DNA of 64,000 nt from Thalassovita autumnalis. GTDB lineage: Bacteria > Pseudomonadota > Alphaproteobacteria > Rhodobacterales > Rhodobacteraceae. How positions within the stretch are numbered: position 1 is the stretch's first letter; every line of letters begins with the position of its first letter. The DNA lies in NCBI RefSeq assembly GCF_001458255.1, contig NZ_CYSB01000036.1, positions 80,054-144,053 on the forward strand. The letters run 5' to 3'. Both the position numbers and the translations under genes were made by a program. A model generated the notes under the pieces. It was given only the letters and a program-made list of their open reading frames with translations. It was not told the origin of the DNA and searched no databases. Positions 36,408-45,049 of the stretch are shown piece after piece.

Positions 36408-37439
36408 TTAGGCGTCGCGTGGTGGCGCTGTGCTGCCGCGCGCGATCAATTCCACATCCACCAGTTCGATTTGCGGGCAGGCGTCGGCGGGCTTGCCCTT
36501 GAGCCGCGCCAGCAGCCGGTCGGCTGCGCGGGTGCCAAGGGTGCGGCGGTCCTGCCGGATCGTGGTCAGGGGCGGACTGGCGAAGGCGGCCATCTCAATA
36601 TCATCAAAGCCGACTACGGAAACATCTTCGGGCACGGAAAGGCCGGCCTCGCGTAATCCTGAAATCAGCCCGATCGCCACCATATCCGAGGCACAGAAAA
36701 CGGCGGTGGGGCGCTCGGCCATAGCGGCAATTTTTGCAGCTGCGGCATGGCCGGATTCCAATGAGAAATCGCCCCGGATCACCCAATCTTCACGCGTGGG
36801 AAGGCCAAGGCGGTTGCGTTCTTCCAGCATGGTTTCGCGGCGAATGCGGGTTAGGACGTTGCCCTTGGGGCCGGTGATATGGGCGATCTTACGATGCCCC
36901 AGATCATAAAGATGCCGGATCACCGCCCGCGCCCCAAAAGCATTGTCGCTCCGCACCGATGGGTGCGGCGCATCCTGCACCCATTCACAGGCAAAAACGA
37001 TGCGATCTGCCACACCGTTTTGCTCAAATTCCGCCAGTTGATCGGCGCTCAAACCGCCATCGAGTGAGATCATGCCGTCAATCCGACTGTCGAGGAAGTA
37101 ATCCACCAGCCGCCGCCCATCCTGTTCCGGCAGTGAGGTATCGGCTACCAGCACCGAAAACTCACTATCAGCAAAACGCGCTGAGATCCCGGCGAGGATC
37201 TGCGAAAAGAACGGGTTGCCCAGGTTGGGGGTCAGCACAAGCACCGCGCCGGCCTGCTGTTTGCGAAGGTTCCGTGCCGCCTTGTTCAGCCGGTAGCCCG
37301 TGATTCGAACCGCCTCTGCCACCAGCTCGCGGGTTTTTTCCGACACCAGATTGGGGTTGGAGAGCGCCCGGCTGACCGTCGCGGTTGAGACTTCGGCTTG
37401 GCGTGCAACATCCTGAATTGTAGCTGGTTTCTGGGTCAT
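36408..37439 (-). CDS. LacI-family regulator of the xyloside-type operon
   Basis: 343 residues: helix-turn-helix (TIQDVARQAEVSTATVSRAL, about 7-26), hinge ITGYRLNKAARNLR, then the sugar-binding core, ending in SVVGFDDIEMAAFASPPLTT. It is divergent from the GH43/ABC operon and 78 bases from the nearer of two TGTAATCGATTRCA palindromes, the typical LacI arrangement in alphaproteobacterial sugar operons. ATG 37439 gives the canonical LacI start; the frame remains open further upstream and includes unlikely residues. GGAG lies about 10 bases before the ATG. Confidence 0.9.
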   Translation of the reverse strand: MTQKPATIQDVARQAEVSTATVSRALSNPNLVSEKTRELVAEAVRITGYRLNKAARNLRKQQAGAVLVLTPNLGNPFFSQILAGISARFADSEFSVLVADTSLPEQDGRRLVDYFLDSRIDGMISLDGGLSADQLAEFEQNGVADRIVFACEWVQDAPHPSVRSDNAFGARAVIRHLYDLGHRKIAHITGPKGNVLTRIRRETMLEERNRLGLPTREDWVIRGDFSLESGHAAAAKIAAMAERPTAVFCASDMVAIGLISGLREAGLSVPEDVSVVGFDDIEMAAFASPPLTTIRQDRRTLGTRAADRLLARLKGKPADACPQIELVDVELIARGSTAPPRDA

Positions 37440-37486
37440 TTCACGGGCTCCGTATCGTCTCGCTTCATGGCATTTTGCGGATAGGC

Positions 37487-37517
37487 TTGACAAGTAGGGG
37501 GGCAAGAAACTCATATA
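37487..37517 (+). promoter_or_regulatory. Promoter of the xyloside-type operon
   Basis: TTGACA at 37487-37492 and CATATA/TATATG around 37512-37519 resemble -35 and -10 boxes with 18-19 bases between. The first LacI operator starts at 37518, immediately after the -10 box, an effective position for repression. Confidence 0.6.
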
Positions 37518-37566
37518 TGTAATCGATTGCAGTTGAAAGCTTTGCCTCGATATGTAATCGATTACA
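37518..37566. promoter_or_regulatory. Two LacI operators, TGTAATCGATTGCA and TGTAATCGATTACA
   Basis: The site at 37518-37531 has one mismatch to symmetry; the site at 37553-37566 is a perfect 14-bp palindrome with the central CG typical of LacI operators. The centres are 35 bp apart. They lie just downstream of the promoter of the binding-protein gene and within the region shared with the divergent LacI gene. Confidence 0.8.
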
Positions 37567-37649
37567 GCGTTACGCAACGCGGTGTTTTTTCGACCGCGAA
37601 GGAAACGCGCAACAAGGGGCAAGTGGAGAGGCCCCGTAGGGAGGAAGAT

Positions 37650-38885
37650 ATGAAATTTATGCGCAATGCCCTGGTGGGCACCACGGCTTTATGTGCCGCC
37701 ACGGCTGTGTCTGCCGCCGATCTGGAAGTGACCCATTGGTGGACGTCGGGTGGTGAGGCCGCAGCGGTGGCTGAATTTGCCAAAGCCTTTGATGACAAAA
37801 CCGACCACACTTGGGTCGATGGTGCGATTGCCGGTTCCGGCGGCACCGCGCGCCCGATCATCATCAGCCGTATTCTTGGCGGCGACCCGATGCACGCCAC
37901 GCAGCTGAACCATGGCCGTCAGGCTGAAGAGCTGATTGAGGCGGGCCTGATGCTTGACCTAACCGATGTGGCTGAGGCCGAAGGCTGGAAAGATCTGGTG
38001 AACCCCACATCGCTGTTGGACAGCTGCACCGTTGATGGCCGCATCTACTGTGCGCCGGTCAACATCCACTCGTGGCAGTGGATCTGGCTGAGCCACAAAG
38101 CCTTTGACGATGCTGGCGTCAGCGTTCCCACCAGCTGGGACGAGTATGTTGCCGCCGCCCCCGCACTGGAAAGCGCAGGGAAAATCCCGCTGGCGATGGG
38201 GCAGCAGCCCTGGCAGAGCAACGGTGCCTTTGGTGTGATGGCCATCGCTATCGCCGGTATCGACGCCTGGAGCGAAGTGAACATCAACAAAAACGCTGAG
38301 GTGGCCGGTGGCGAAACCTATGCCAAAGTGTTTGAAGCCGCAGCCAATGCCCGCGCCTTTGCCGAAAAATCAAACGTGCAGGACTGGAACCAGGCCACCA
38401 ACCTGGTGATCACCGGTCAGGCTGGCGCACAGATCATGGGTGACTGGGCACAGGGTGAATTCCAGGTAGCGGGCCAAACAGCGGGTCAGGACTACACCTG
38501 CCTGCCGGGTCTGGGTGTGAACGAAATCATCTCCACCGGTGGTGATGCTTTCTACTTCCCCAAGCAGGATGATCCCGCCATCGAAGCCGCGCAGAAAGAA
38601 ATGGCTGCCCTGCTGCTGAGCTCTGAGGTTCAGGTGAACTTCAACCTCAAGAAAGGCTCCCTGCCGGTGCGTGGTGATGTCGATCTGGCTGCGGCGAACG
38701 ACTGCATGAAAAAGGGTCTGGAGATCCTTGCCAGCGGCGCCATCCTGCCGGACGGCAACCAGACCTTCTCGCCGGACACCACCGGGCAGATCGAGGATCT
38801 GATGGTCGAGTTCTGGAATGATCCTTCCTACTCGGCGGCAGATGCGCAGGCGCGCTATGCCGAGATCATTGCCGACGCAGATTAA
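37650..38885 (+). CDS. Sugar ABC transporter binding protein (CUT1 type)
   Basis: 411 residues, signal peptide ending near AVSAAD (residue 22), then a type II binding-protein fold starting LEVTHWWTSGGEAAAVAEF, typical of mono- and disaccharide binders of the MalE/glucose-mannose group. Two Cys pairs in the mature part (DSCTVDGRIYCAP) may form a disulfide. ATG 37650 has GGGAGGAAGAT upstream. It is the first gene of the xyloside-type operon and is followed by a very stable hairpin before the permease genes. GH43 downstream suggests xylo- or arabino-oligosaccharides as ligand. Confidence 0.88.
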   Translation: MKFMRNALVGTTALCAATAVSAADLEVTHWWTSGGEAAAVAEFAKAFDDKTDHTWVDGAIAGSGGTARPIIISRILGGDPMHATQLNHGRQAEELIEAGLMLDLTDVAEAEGWKDLVNPTSLLDSCTVDGRIYCAPVNIHSWQWIWLSHKAFDDAGVSVPTSWDEYVAAAPALESAGKIPLAMGQQPWQSNGAFGVMAIAIAGIDAWSEVNINKNAEVAGGETYAKVFEAAANARAFAEKSNVQDWNQATNLVITGQAGAQIMGDWAQGEFQVAGQTAGQDYTCLPGLGVNEIISTGGDAFYFPKQDDPAIEAAQKEMAALLLSSEVQVNFNLKKGSLPVRGDVDLAAANDCMKKGLEILASGAILPDGNQTFSPDTTGQIEDLMVEFWNDPSYSAADAQARYAEIIADAD

Positions 38886-38916
38886 TCTGCCCGTTTGATC
38901 TGATTGAGGGGTGATC

Positions 38917-38951
38917 TGGTCGGGCCCGCTGCCCAGTTGCGGGCCCGACCA
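38917..38951 (+). other. Very stable hairpin after the CUT1 binding-protein gene
   Basis: Arms GGTCGGGCCCG (38918-38928) and CGGGCCCGACC (38940-38950), extended by one T-A pair, give 12 perfect base pairs with an 11-base loop and no T-run. It probably protects the 3' end of the binding-protein message, or partly attenuates, so that binding protein exceeds permease. Confidence 0.65.
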
Positions 38952-39017
38952 TCGCAAGGCAACGCCTCCCCATATATGGGCAGGCTGACCCAAGGGAAGA
39001 AGGCAGGGGACAAGACA

Positions 39018-39950
39018 ATGGCAGTGACCGAAGGCGTCAGGCCCGTGGCGGAAAGAACTTCCGCAAAACGGCCCAACCGCCTGTTCAAGAACATGACGGC
39101 CAAGATCGCGTCGATCCCGATGATCCTCACCGCATTGGTGGTGTTCATCGGCTGTACGCTCTGGACGATTTACCATTCCTTTACCAAGTCGCGGCTGCTG
39201 CCGGCACCGGACAAATGGGTGGGCTGGGATCAGTATGAACGGCTGTGGAACACCCGCCGCTGGCTGGTTTCAATCGAAAACCTTGCGATCTATGGCGTCT
39301 GCTCCCTGGTGCTGAGCCTGGTGATCGGCTTCACCCTTGCCGCCCTTTTGGATCGCAAGATCCGCGGTGAGGCGGTGTTCCGCACCATTTTCCTCTACCC
39401 CTTCGCCCTGAGTTTCATTGTGACCGGTCTGGTCTGGCAATGGATCCTGAACCCGCAGTTTGGCATCCAACAGGTGGTGCGCAACTGGGGTTGGGAGGGC
39501 TTTACCTTTGACCCGCTGAACAACGCCGAGATTGTGATCTACGGCATCCTGATTGCCGGGATCTGGCAGGGCTCGGGCTTTATCATGGTGATCATGCTGG
39601 CCGGTCTTCGTGGCATTGATCAGGACATCTGGAAGGCCAGCCGCGTTGAGGGCATCCCTGCGTGGAAGACCTATATTTTCATAATCATCCCAATGATGCG
39701 GCCGATCTTTGTGACCGCGCTGGTGCTGATCGCGGCCGGGATCATCAAGGTTTATGACCTTGTGGTTGCACAAACCTCGGGCGGGCCCGGCATCGCTTCG
39801 GAAGTGCCAGCGAAATACGTGATCGAGAAGATGTTCCAAGCGCAAAACCTTGGCCAGGGCTTTGCCGCCTCAACCATGATGCTGGTGTCGGTGCTGGTGG
39901 TGCTGATCCCATGGGCTTACCTTGAATTCGGAGGCAAACGCCGTGACTGA
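39018..39950 (+). CDS. Sugar ABC transporter permease 1 (MalF-like)
   Basis: 310 residues, six predicted helices of the BPD_transp_1 family. The EAA motif IWKASRVEGIPAWKTYIFIIIP contacts the ATPase. The long N-terminal tail of about 30 residues precedes the first helix. It belongs to the same transporter as the binding protein at 37650 and the genes at 39943 and 40909. ATG 39018 follows AGGCAGGGGACAAGACA. Its end overlaps the next permease by 8 bases. Confidence 0.92.
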   Translation: MAVTEGVRPVAERTSAKRPNRLFKNMTAKIASIPMILTALVVFIGCTLWTIYHSFTKSRLLPAPDKWVGWDQYERLWNTRRWLVSIENLAIYGVCSLVLSLVIGFTLAALLDRKIRGEAVFRTIFLYPFALSFIVTGLVWQWILNPQFGIQQVVRNWGWEGFTFDPLNNAEIVIYGILIAGIWQGSGFIMVIMLAGLRGIDQDIWKASRVEGIPAWKTYIFIIIPMMRPIFVTALVLIAAGIIKVYDLVVAQTSGGPGIASEVPAKYVIEKMFQAQNLGQGFAASTMMLVSVLVVLIPWAYLEFGGKRRD

Positions 39951-40905
39951 TGCCACCCAGACAACTCCGCAGCGCACAGCCGCCGCGATGAGCGGGCCGC
40001 GCGGGCCCAAACCCCGCCGCCGCATCACGCCCAGCAACATCATGCTCTACAGCATCCTTTTTGTTGCCTCGGTCTATTACCTGCTGCCGCTTTACGTGAT
40101 GGTTGTCACCTCACTCAAAGGCATGCCGGAAATCCGGCTTGGCAATGTGTTTTCACCGCCGGTTGAGGTCACTTTTGAGCCTTGGGTGAAAGCCTGGTCA
40201 GAGGCTTGCACAGGTATCAACTGTGACGGCCTGAGCCGCGGTTTCTTCAACTCGGTCAACATCTTGATCCCATCGGTGGTGCTGTCGATCGCGATTGCTT
40301 CGGTCAATGGCTATGCGCTGGCCAATTGGAAATTCAAAGGGTCTGAGGTGTTCTTCACCATCCTGATCTTCGGGGCCTTCATTCCCTATCAGGTGATGAT
40401 CTATCCGATCGTGATCCTCCTGCGGGAAATGGGGCAGGGCATCTCGGCGGTCACAGGGACGGATTTCCGCCTGATGGGATCGCTCTGGGGTTTGGTGATT
40501 GTGCATTCGATCTTCGGGATGCCGATCCTGACCCTGCTGTTCCGCAACTATTTCACCTCCCTGCCGGATGAGCTGTTCAAAGCGGCGCGCGTCGATGGCG
40601 TCGGGTTCTGGGGGATCTATTTCCGGATCATGTTGCCGATGTCGCTGCCGATCTTTGTGGTTGCGATCATCCTGCAGGTGACCGGGATCTGGAACGACTT
40701 CCTGTTCGGGGTGATCTACACCAAACCCGATACTTACCCGATGACGGTGCAGCTCAATAACATTGTGAACTCGGTCCAAGGGGTAAAGGAATATAACGTT
40801 AACATGGCCGCGACGCTGCTGACGGGGCTGGTGCCTCTTGTCATCTACTTCGTGTCGGGCAAGCTCTTCGTGCGCGGGATCGCGGCTGGGGCGGTGAAAG
40901 GGTAA
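39943..40905 (+). CDS. Sugar ABC transporter permease 2 (MalG-like)
   Basis: 320 residues, BPD_transp_1 with six helices. The EAA region LFKAARVDGVGFWGIYFRIMLP is intact. GTG 39943, with GGAGG 8 bases upstream inside the previous gene, is the natural start; an ATG further upstream would overlap more. It pairs with permease 1 to form the channel. It ends 3 bases before the ATPase gene. Confidence 0.92.
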   Translation: MTDATQTTPQRTAAAMSGPRGPKPRRRITPSNIMLYSILFVASVYYLLPLYVMVVTSLKGMPEIRLGNVFSPPVEVTFEPWVKAWSEACTGINCDGLSRGFFNSVNILIPSVVLSIAIASVNGYALANWKFKGSEVFFTILIFGAFIPYQVMIYPIVILLREMGQGISAVTGTDFRLMGSLWGLVIVHSIFGMPILTLLFRNYFTSLPDELFKAARVDGVGFWGIYFRIMLPMSLPIFVVAIILQVTGIWNDFLFGVIYTKPDTYPMTVQLNNIVNSVQGVKEYNVNMAATLLTGLVPLVIYFVSGKLFVRGIAAGAVKG

Positions 40906-40908
40906 GTC

Positions 40909-42072
40909 ATGGGAAACACAACTGTACGCACCGCGGCGTTGGAACAGCAACTGGTCCAGGATGCCGCTAAAGCGGGGATTGCTGCCTCCGCTGCGACCCC
41001 CAGCATTGAGATCAATGATCTGAAACTGTCGTTTGGGGCCTTTGAGGTGCTGAAAGACCTCAACCTTACCGTCAGTCAGGGCGAATTTCTGGTGCTGCTG
41101 GGATCATCGGGCTGCGGCAAGTCCACTTTGCTGAACTGCATTGCAGGCCTTTTGGACGTGAGCGACGGGCAGATCCATATCGGTGGCCGCAATGTCACCT
41201 GGGAAGAGCCATCGGAACGCGGCATCGGCATGGTGTTTCAGTCCTACGCGCTTTACCCGCAGATGACCGTGGAGGGGAACCTTTCCTTCGGGCTGAAAAA
41301 CGCACGGGTGCCGAAAGCGAAGATCGCTGAGAAGATCGCAGCCGCTGCCAAAACCCTGCAAATCGAACCGCTGCTGAAACGCAAACCTGCAGCCCTGTCG
41401 GGGGGGCAACGTCAGCGGGTGGCCATCGGCCGTGCCTTGGTGCGGGATGTGGATGTGTTCCTGTTTGATGAACCGCTGTCCAATCTGGACGCCAAACTGC
41501 GCGCGGATCTGCGGGTTGAGATCAAGCAGTTGCACCAGACCCTGGGCAACACGATGATCTATGTGACCCACGATCAGGTGGAGGCGATGACACTGGCGGA
41601 TCGCATTGCCATCATGCGTGGTGGCAACATCCTGCAGCTAGCCAGCCCGAATGAAATCTATTCGCGCCCGACCTGCAAATATGTGGCCGAATTTATCGGC
41701 TCACCCAGCATGAATTTCTTCGAAGGCACGGTCACGGACAACACGTTCAACAGTGCTGCGGGCAGCTTTGATCTGCAGGGCTATGACTTCGCGGCGCAAA
41801 CTGTCCCGGGTCAATCAGCCTGGCTGGGCATCCGCCCGGAACATATCGCCGTTGGCGATGCAGCCGCGGCAGAACAGAACCGGATGCAGGCCGTGGTGGA
41901 ACTGGTGGAGCCGCTGGGCTCTGACACTTTGGCGCGGGCACGGGCCGGGGATCAATCGATCTGGGTGCGGATGGACGGTCAGGCCGCCATCGCCCCGGGG
42001 GATGAATTGGCGCTGGGCTTTTCCGCGTCATTGGCCAATCTTTTCGACAAAACAAGCGAGGAGCGGCTCTAA
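40909..42072 (+). CDS. Sugar ABC transporter ATPase (UgpC/MsmX-like)
   Basis: 387 residues: Walker A GSSGCGKST (about 64-72), signature LSGGQRQRVAIGRA, Walker B VFLFDEPLSNLD, switch VTHDQVEAMT and a C-terminal TOBE regulatory part (about 285-385). An unusual Ala-rich extension of about 30 residues precedes the domain. It energises the transporter encoded upstream. Together the four genes make a complete CUT1 importer. Confidence 0.93.
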   Translation: MGNTTVRTAALEQQLVQDAAKAGIAASAATPSIEINDLKLSFGAFEVLKDLNLTVSQGEFLVLLGSSGCGKSTLLNCIAGLLDVSDGQIHIGGRNVTWEEPSERGIGMVFQSYALYPQMTVEGNLSFGLKNARVPKAKIAEKIAAAAKTLQIEPLLKRKPAALSGGQRQRVAIGRALVRDVDVFLFDEPLSNLDAKLRADLRVEIKQLHQTLGNTMIYVTHDQVEAMTLADRIAIMRGGNILQLASPNEIYSRPTCKYVAEFIGSPSMNFFEGTVTDNTFNSAAGSFDLQGYDFAAQTVPGQSAWLGIRPEHIAVGDAAAAEQNRMQAVVELVEPLGSDTLARARAGDQSIWVRMDGQAAIAPGDELALGFSASLANLFDKTSEERL

Positions 42073-42110
42073 GGCGCTCTTTCCTTTCGTAAAATCAGGA
42101 ACACGTGACA

Positions 42111-42854
42111 ATGGATCTTTCTTTCCAACTCTACTCTGCGCGCAATGCCACCCCTTGGGAGGGTGTGGTCAAAACGCTGGCAGATCTTGGCTACGCACAG
42201 GTTGAAGGCTTCGGCGGCAACTACGAAGATGCTGCCGGCTTCCGCGCCTTGCTGGACCAAAACGGGCTGAGCATGCCATCGGGCCATTTCTCCGTCGAAA
42301 TGCTGGAGAATGAGCCTGAAAAGGCACTGGATATTGCCAAGACGCTGGGGATCACCCGGGTCTACTGCCCCTATCTGGATGCGGCCGACCGGCCCGGTGA
42401 TGCCGCAGGCTGGGCCGCCTTTGCCGGCCGGCTCGAAGCCATTGGTGAGGTGATGCGCGCTGGCGGCGTTGCCTTTGGCTGGCATAATCACGATTTCGAA
42501 TTTGTCGCCTGCGAAGATGGCACCATCCCGATGCAGGCCATTCTGGACGGCGCGCCCAACATTGATTGGGAAGCAGACATTGCCTGGATCATTCGCGGTG
42601 GCGCCGATCCGTTTGACTGGATCAATCCCAACAAGGGCCGCATCACCGCCGCCCACGTCAAAGATATCGCCCCTGCGGGTGAATGTGAGGACGAAGATGG
42701 CTGGTCCGATGTCGGCCACGGCACCGTCGATTGGGCCGCCCTGATGGAGGCGCTGAAAGCGGCGGATGTCGATCTGTTTGTGATGGAACATGACAACCCG
42801 TCCGATGCGACGCGGTTTGCCACCCGTTCCATCGAAGCGCTGCGAAATATGTGA
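42111..42854 (+). CDS. Sugar phosphate isomerase/epimerase-family protein 1
   Basis: 247 residues, AP-endonuclease-2/xylose-isomerase-like TIM barrel. Metal-binding residues are suggested by WHNHDFEF, the Asp/Glu at DWEADIAW, AAHVKDIA and VMEHDNPS. Proteins of this family include IolE, IolI and 3-keto-sugar lyases. It is directly followed by a Gfo/Idh/MocA oxidoreductase, a common functional pairing. ATG 42111 is chosen; GTG 42105 has slightly better spacing from CAGGAA. Confidence 0.85.
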   Translation: MDLSFQLYSARNATPWEGVVKTLADLGYAQVEGFGGNYEDAAGFRALLDQNGLSMPSGHFSVEMLENEPEKALDIAKTLGITRVYCPYLDAADRPGDAAGWAAFAGRLEAIGEVMRAGGVAFGWHNHDFEFVACEDGTIPMQAILDGAPNIDWEADIAWIIRGGADPFDWINPNKGRITAAHVKDIAPAGECEDEDGWSDVGHGTVDWAALMEALKAADVDLFVMEHDNPSDATRFATRSIEALRNM

Positions 42855-42863
42855 GGGGCGACA

Positions 42864-43982
42864 ATGAGCAATAAACTAGGAATTGGTGTTCTGGGCTGCG
42901 GCAATATCTCGGCGGCCTATATGCGTCTGGCGCCGATGTTCAACGGGATCGAAATGCGGGCCTGTGCCGATATGAACCCTGAGGCTGCCAAAGCGCGGGC
43001 GGAGGAGTTTGGCCTGCGCGCGGAAACGGTGGAGGGGCTGCTGGCGGCTGATGACATCGACATCATCGTGAACCTCACAGTGCCAAACGCGCATTTTGAG
43101 GTCTCCAAATCGATCCTTGAGGCGGGCAAAAATGTCTATTCGGAAAAACCCTTTGTGCTGTCGCTGGCCGAAGGGGCGGAGTTGAAAAAGATCGCCGAGG
43201 CCAAGGGGCTGCGCGTTGGCTCCGCGCCTGATACCTTCATGGGCGGCAGTCACCAGTTGGCGCGTCATCTGGTCGACAGCGAAGCGGTGGGCAAAATCAC
43301 CTCGGGCACCTGTTTTGTACAAAGCCCGGGGATGGAGATGTGGCACCCGAACCCTGACTTCTTCTTCCAGCCGGGCGGTGGTCCGATCCTGGATCTGGGG
43401 CCTTACTACATCTCAAACCTTGTGCAGCTGCTGGGGCCGGTGAAACGGGTCTGCGCCATGGCGTCGTCCGGCAGTGAGTACCGCACCATCACCAGCCAGC
43501 CGCGCCATGGTGAGAAGATCAAGGTGGAAACCCCCACCACGATCCATGCCATCCTGCAATTTAAAAGCGGTGCACAGGTGACCTATTGCGCCAGCTGGGA
43601 TGTCTGGCAGCATGGTCATTCCAACATGGAACTCTACGGTCAGGCCGGCACGTTGCATGTGCCGGATCCGAACTTCTTCGGGGGTGAGGTGCGCATGACG
43701 GAACGGGGTGCCTTCGTCACCGCGCCGGGCTGGGATCATCCGTTTAACAAGGCAAATGATGGGCCGCACGCCAACTATCGTGCCGCAGGGCTGGCAGATA
43801 TGGCGCAAGCAATCCTTGCCGACCGTCCGCATCGCTGTTCGCTGGATTTCGCCTTGCATGTGGTCGACGTTATGACCTCTATCCTCGCCTCAGGAGAGGG
43901 TGGACAGTTTGTGGAGATCACCACATCCTGTGACCGCCCTGAGGCGCTTGGCCCCGAAGCGGCCGAGGCGTTGATGGCGTAA
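42864..43982 (+). CDS. Gfo/Idh/MocA-family oxidoreductase 1
   Basis: 372 residues: N-terminal Rossmann fold (GVLGCGNISAAYMRL) binding NAD(P), the conserved EKP motif (NVYSEKPFVLSLAEG) with the catalytic Lys, and the alpha/beta C-terminal substrate domain. These enzymes oxidise or reduce a hydroxyl on sugars, inositols or their derivatives. With the adjacent isomerase/epimerase it could run an oxidation then elimination or epimerisation sequence. GAGGGG is the ribosome site. Confidence 0.9.
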   Translation: MSNKLGIGVLGCGNISAAYMRLAPMFNGIEMRACADMNPEAAKARAEEFGLRAETVEGLLAADDIDIIVNLTVPNAHFEVSKSILEAGKNVYSEKPFVLSLAEGAELKKIAEAKGLRVGSAPDTFMGGSHQLARHLVDSEAVGKITSGTCFVQSPGMEMWHPNPDFFFQPGGGPILDLGPYYISNLVQLLGPVKRVCAMASSGSEYRTITSQPRHGEKIKVETPTTIHAILQFKSGAQVTYCASWDVWQHGHSNMELYGQAGTLHVPDPNFFGGEVRMTERGAFVTAPGWDHPFNKANDGPHANYRAAGLADMAQAILADRPHRCSLDFALHVVDVMTSILASGEGGQFVEITTSCDRPEALGPEAAEALMA

Positions 43983-43993
43983 GGAGAACCCCA

Positions 43994-45049
43994 ATGACCA
44001 GCCCCGTTTGGAAGGCATCAGACACCCGTTATGACACCATGAGCTACCGCCGCTGCGGGCGCTCTGGCTTGAAACTGCCCGCGATTTCGTTGGGCCTGTG
44101 GCACAATTTCGGCGATGACACACCGCATCAGTCGAAGCGGGACATGGTGCGCACCGCCTTTGATCTGGGGATCACCCATTTCGATCTTGCCAACAACTAC
44201 GGACCAGAGCCCGGCTCGGCGGAGCTGGCGTTTGGGGAACTGCTGAAAACCGACCTCGCCCCGTACCGGGATGAGCTGATCATTTCCTCCAAGGCGGGCT
44301 ATGACATGTGGCCCGGGCCCTATGGTGAATGGGGCAGCCGCAAGTATCTGATCGCGTCCTGCGATCAGTCGCTGAAGCGGATGGGGCTGGACTATGTGGA
44401 TATCTTCTATTCGCACCGGTTTGACCCCGAAACGCCGCTAGAAGAAACCATGATGGCGCTGGATCACATCGTGAAATCGGGGCGCGCGCTGTATGTGGGG
44501 ATCTCTTCCTACAATGCGCAGCGCACCCGTGAAGCGGCGGCGATCCTGAAGGATCTGGGCACACCTTGCCTGATCCACCAGCCCAGCTATTCCATGCTGA
44601 ACCGTTGGGTTGAGGAGGATGGCCTGCTGGATACGCTGGGCGATACCGGCATGGGCTCAATCGTCTTCTCGCCACTGGCGCAGGGGATGCTGACCGGAAA
44701 ATACCTCAAAGGTATTCCCGAAGGCAGCCGCGCCACCCAAGGCAAGTCGCTGCTTGATGGCTTCATCAACGATGAAACGCTTGCCAACATCCGCGCGCTG
44801 AATGGCATCGCGGAAAACCGTGGTCAGACATTGGCACAGATGGCCCTGGCCTGGGTGCTGCGCGATGACCGTGTGACCTCTGCCCTGATTGGTGCCAGCC
44901 GTCCGGGGCAAATCGAAGACTGCGCCAAGGCAGTTGAGAACCTTACCTTTACCACCGATGAACTGGCCGAGATTGACCGCTACGCAAAAGATGCCGCGAT
45001 CAACCTCTGGGCGGCCTCATCCGAATACGCAGGCAGCGGAGACGCATGA
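43994..45049 (+). CDS. Aldo/keto reductase, YghZ-like
   Basis: 351 residues. The N-terminal YRRCGRSGLKLPAISLGLWH matches E. coli YghZ (L-glyceraldehyde-3-phosphate reductase group). The tetrad is visible: Asp and Tyr in FDLANNYG, Lys in IISSKAGYDMWPGPYG, His in IFYSHRFD. It probably reduces a short aldehyde or sugar derivative with NADPH. ATG 43994 has AAGGAG 7 bases upstream; the end overlaps the GH43 start by four bases (ATGA). Confidence 0.9.
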   Translation: MTSPVWKASDTRYDTMSYRRCGRSGLKLPAISLGLWHNFGDDTPHQSKRDMVRTAFDLGITHFDLANNYGPEPGSAELAFGELLKTDLAPYRDELIISSKAGYDMWPGPYGEWGSRKYLIASCDQSLKRMGLDYVDIFYSHRFDPETPLEETMMALDHIVKSGRALYVGISSYNAQRTREAAAILKDLGTPCLIHQPSYSMLNRWVEEDGLLDTLGDTGMGSIVFSPLAQGMLTGKYLKGIPEGSRATQGKSLLDGFINDETLANIRALNGIAENRGQTLAQMALAWVLRDDRVTSALIGASRPGQIEDCAKAVENLTFTTDELAEIDRYAKDAAINLWAASSEYAGSGDA

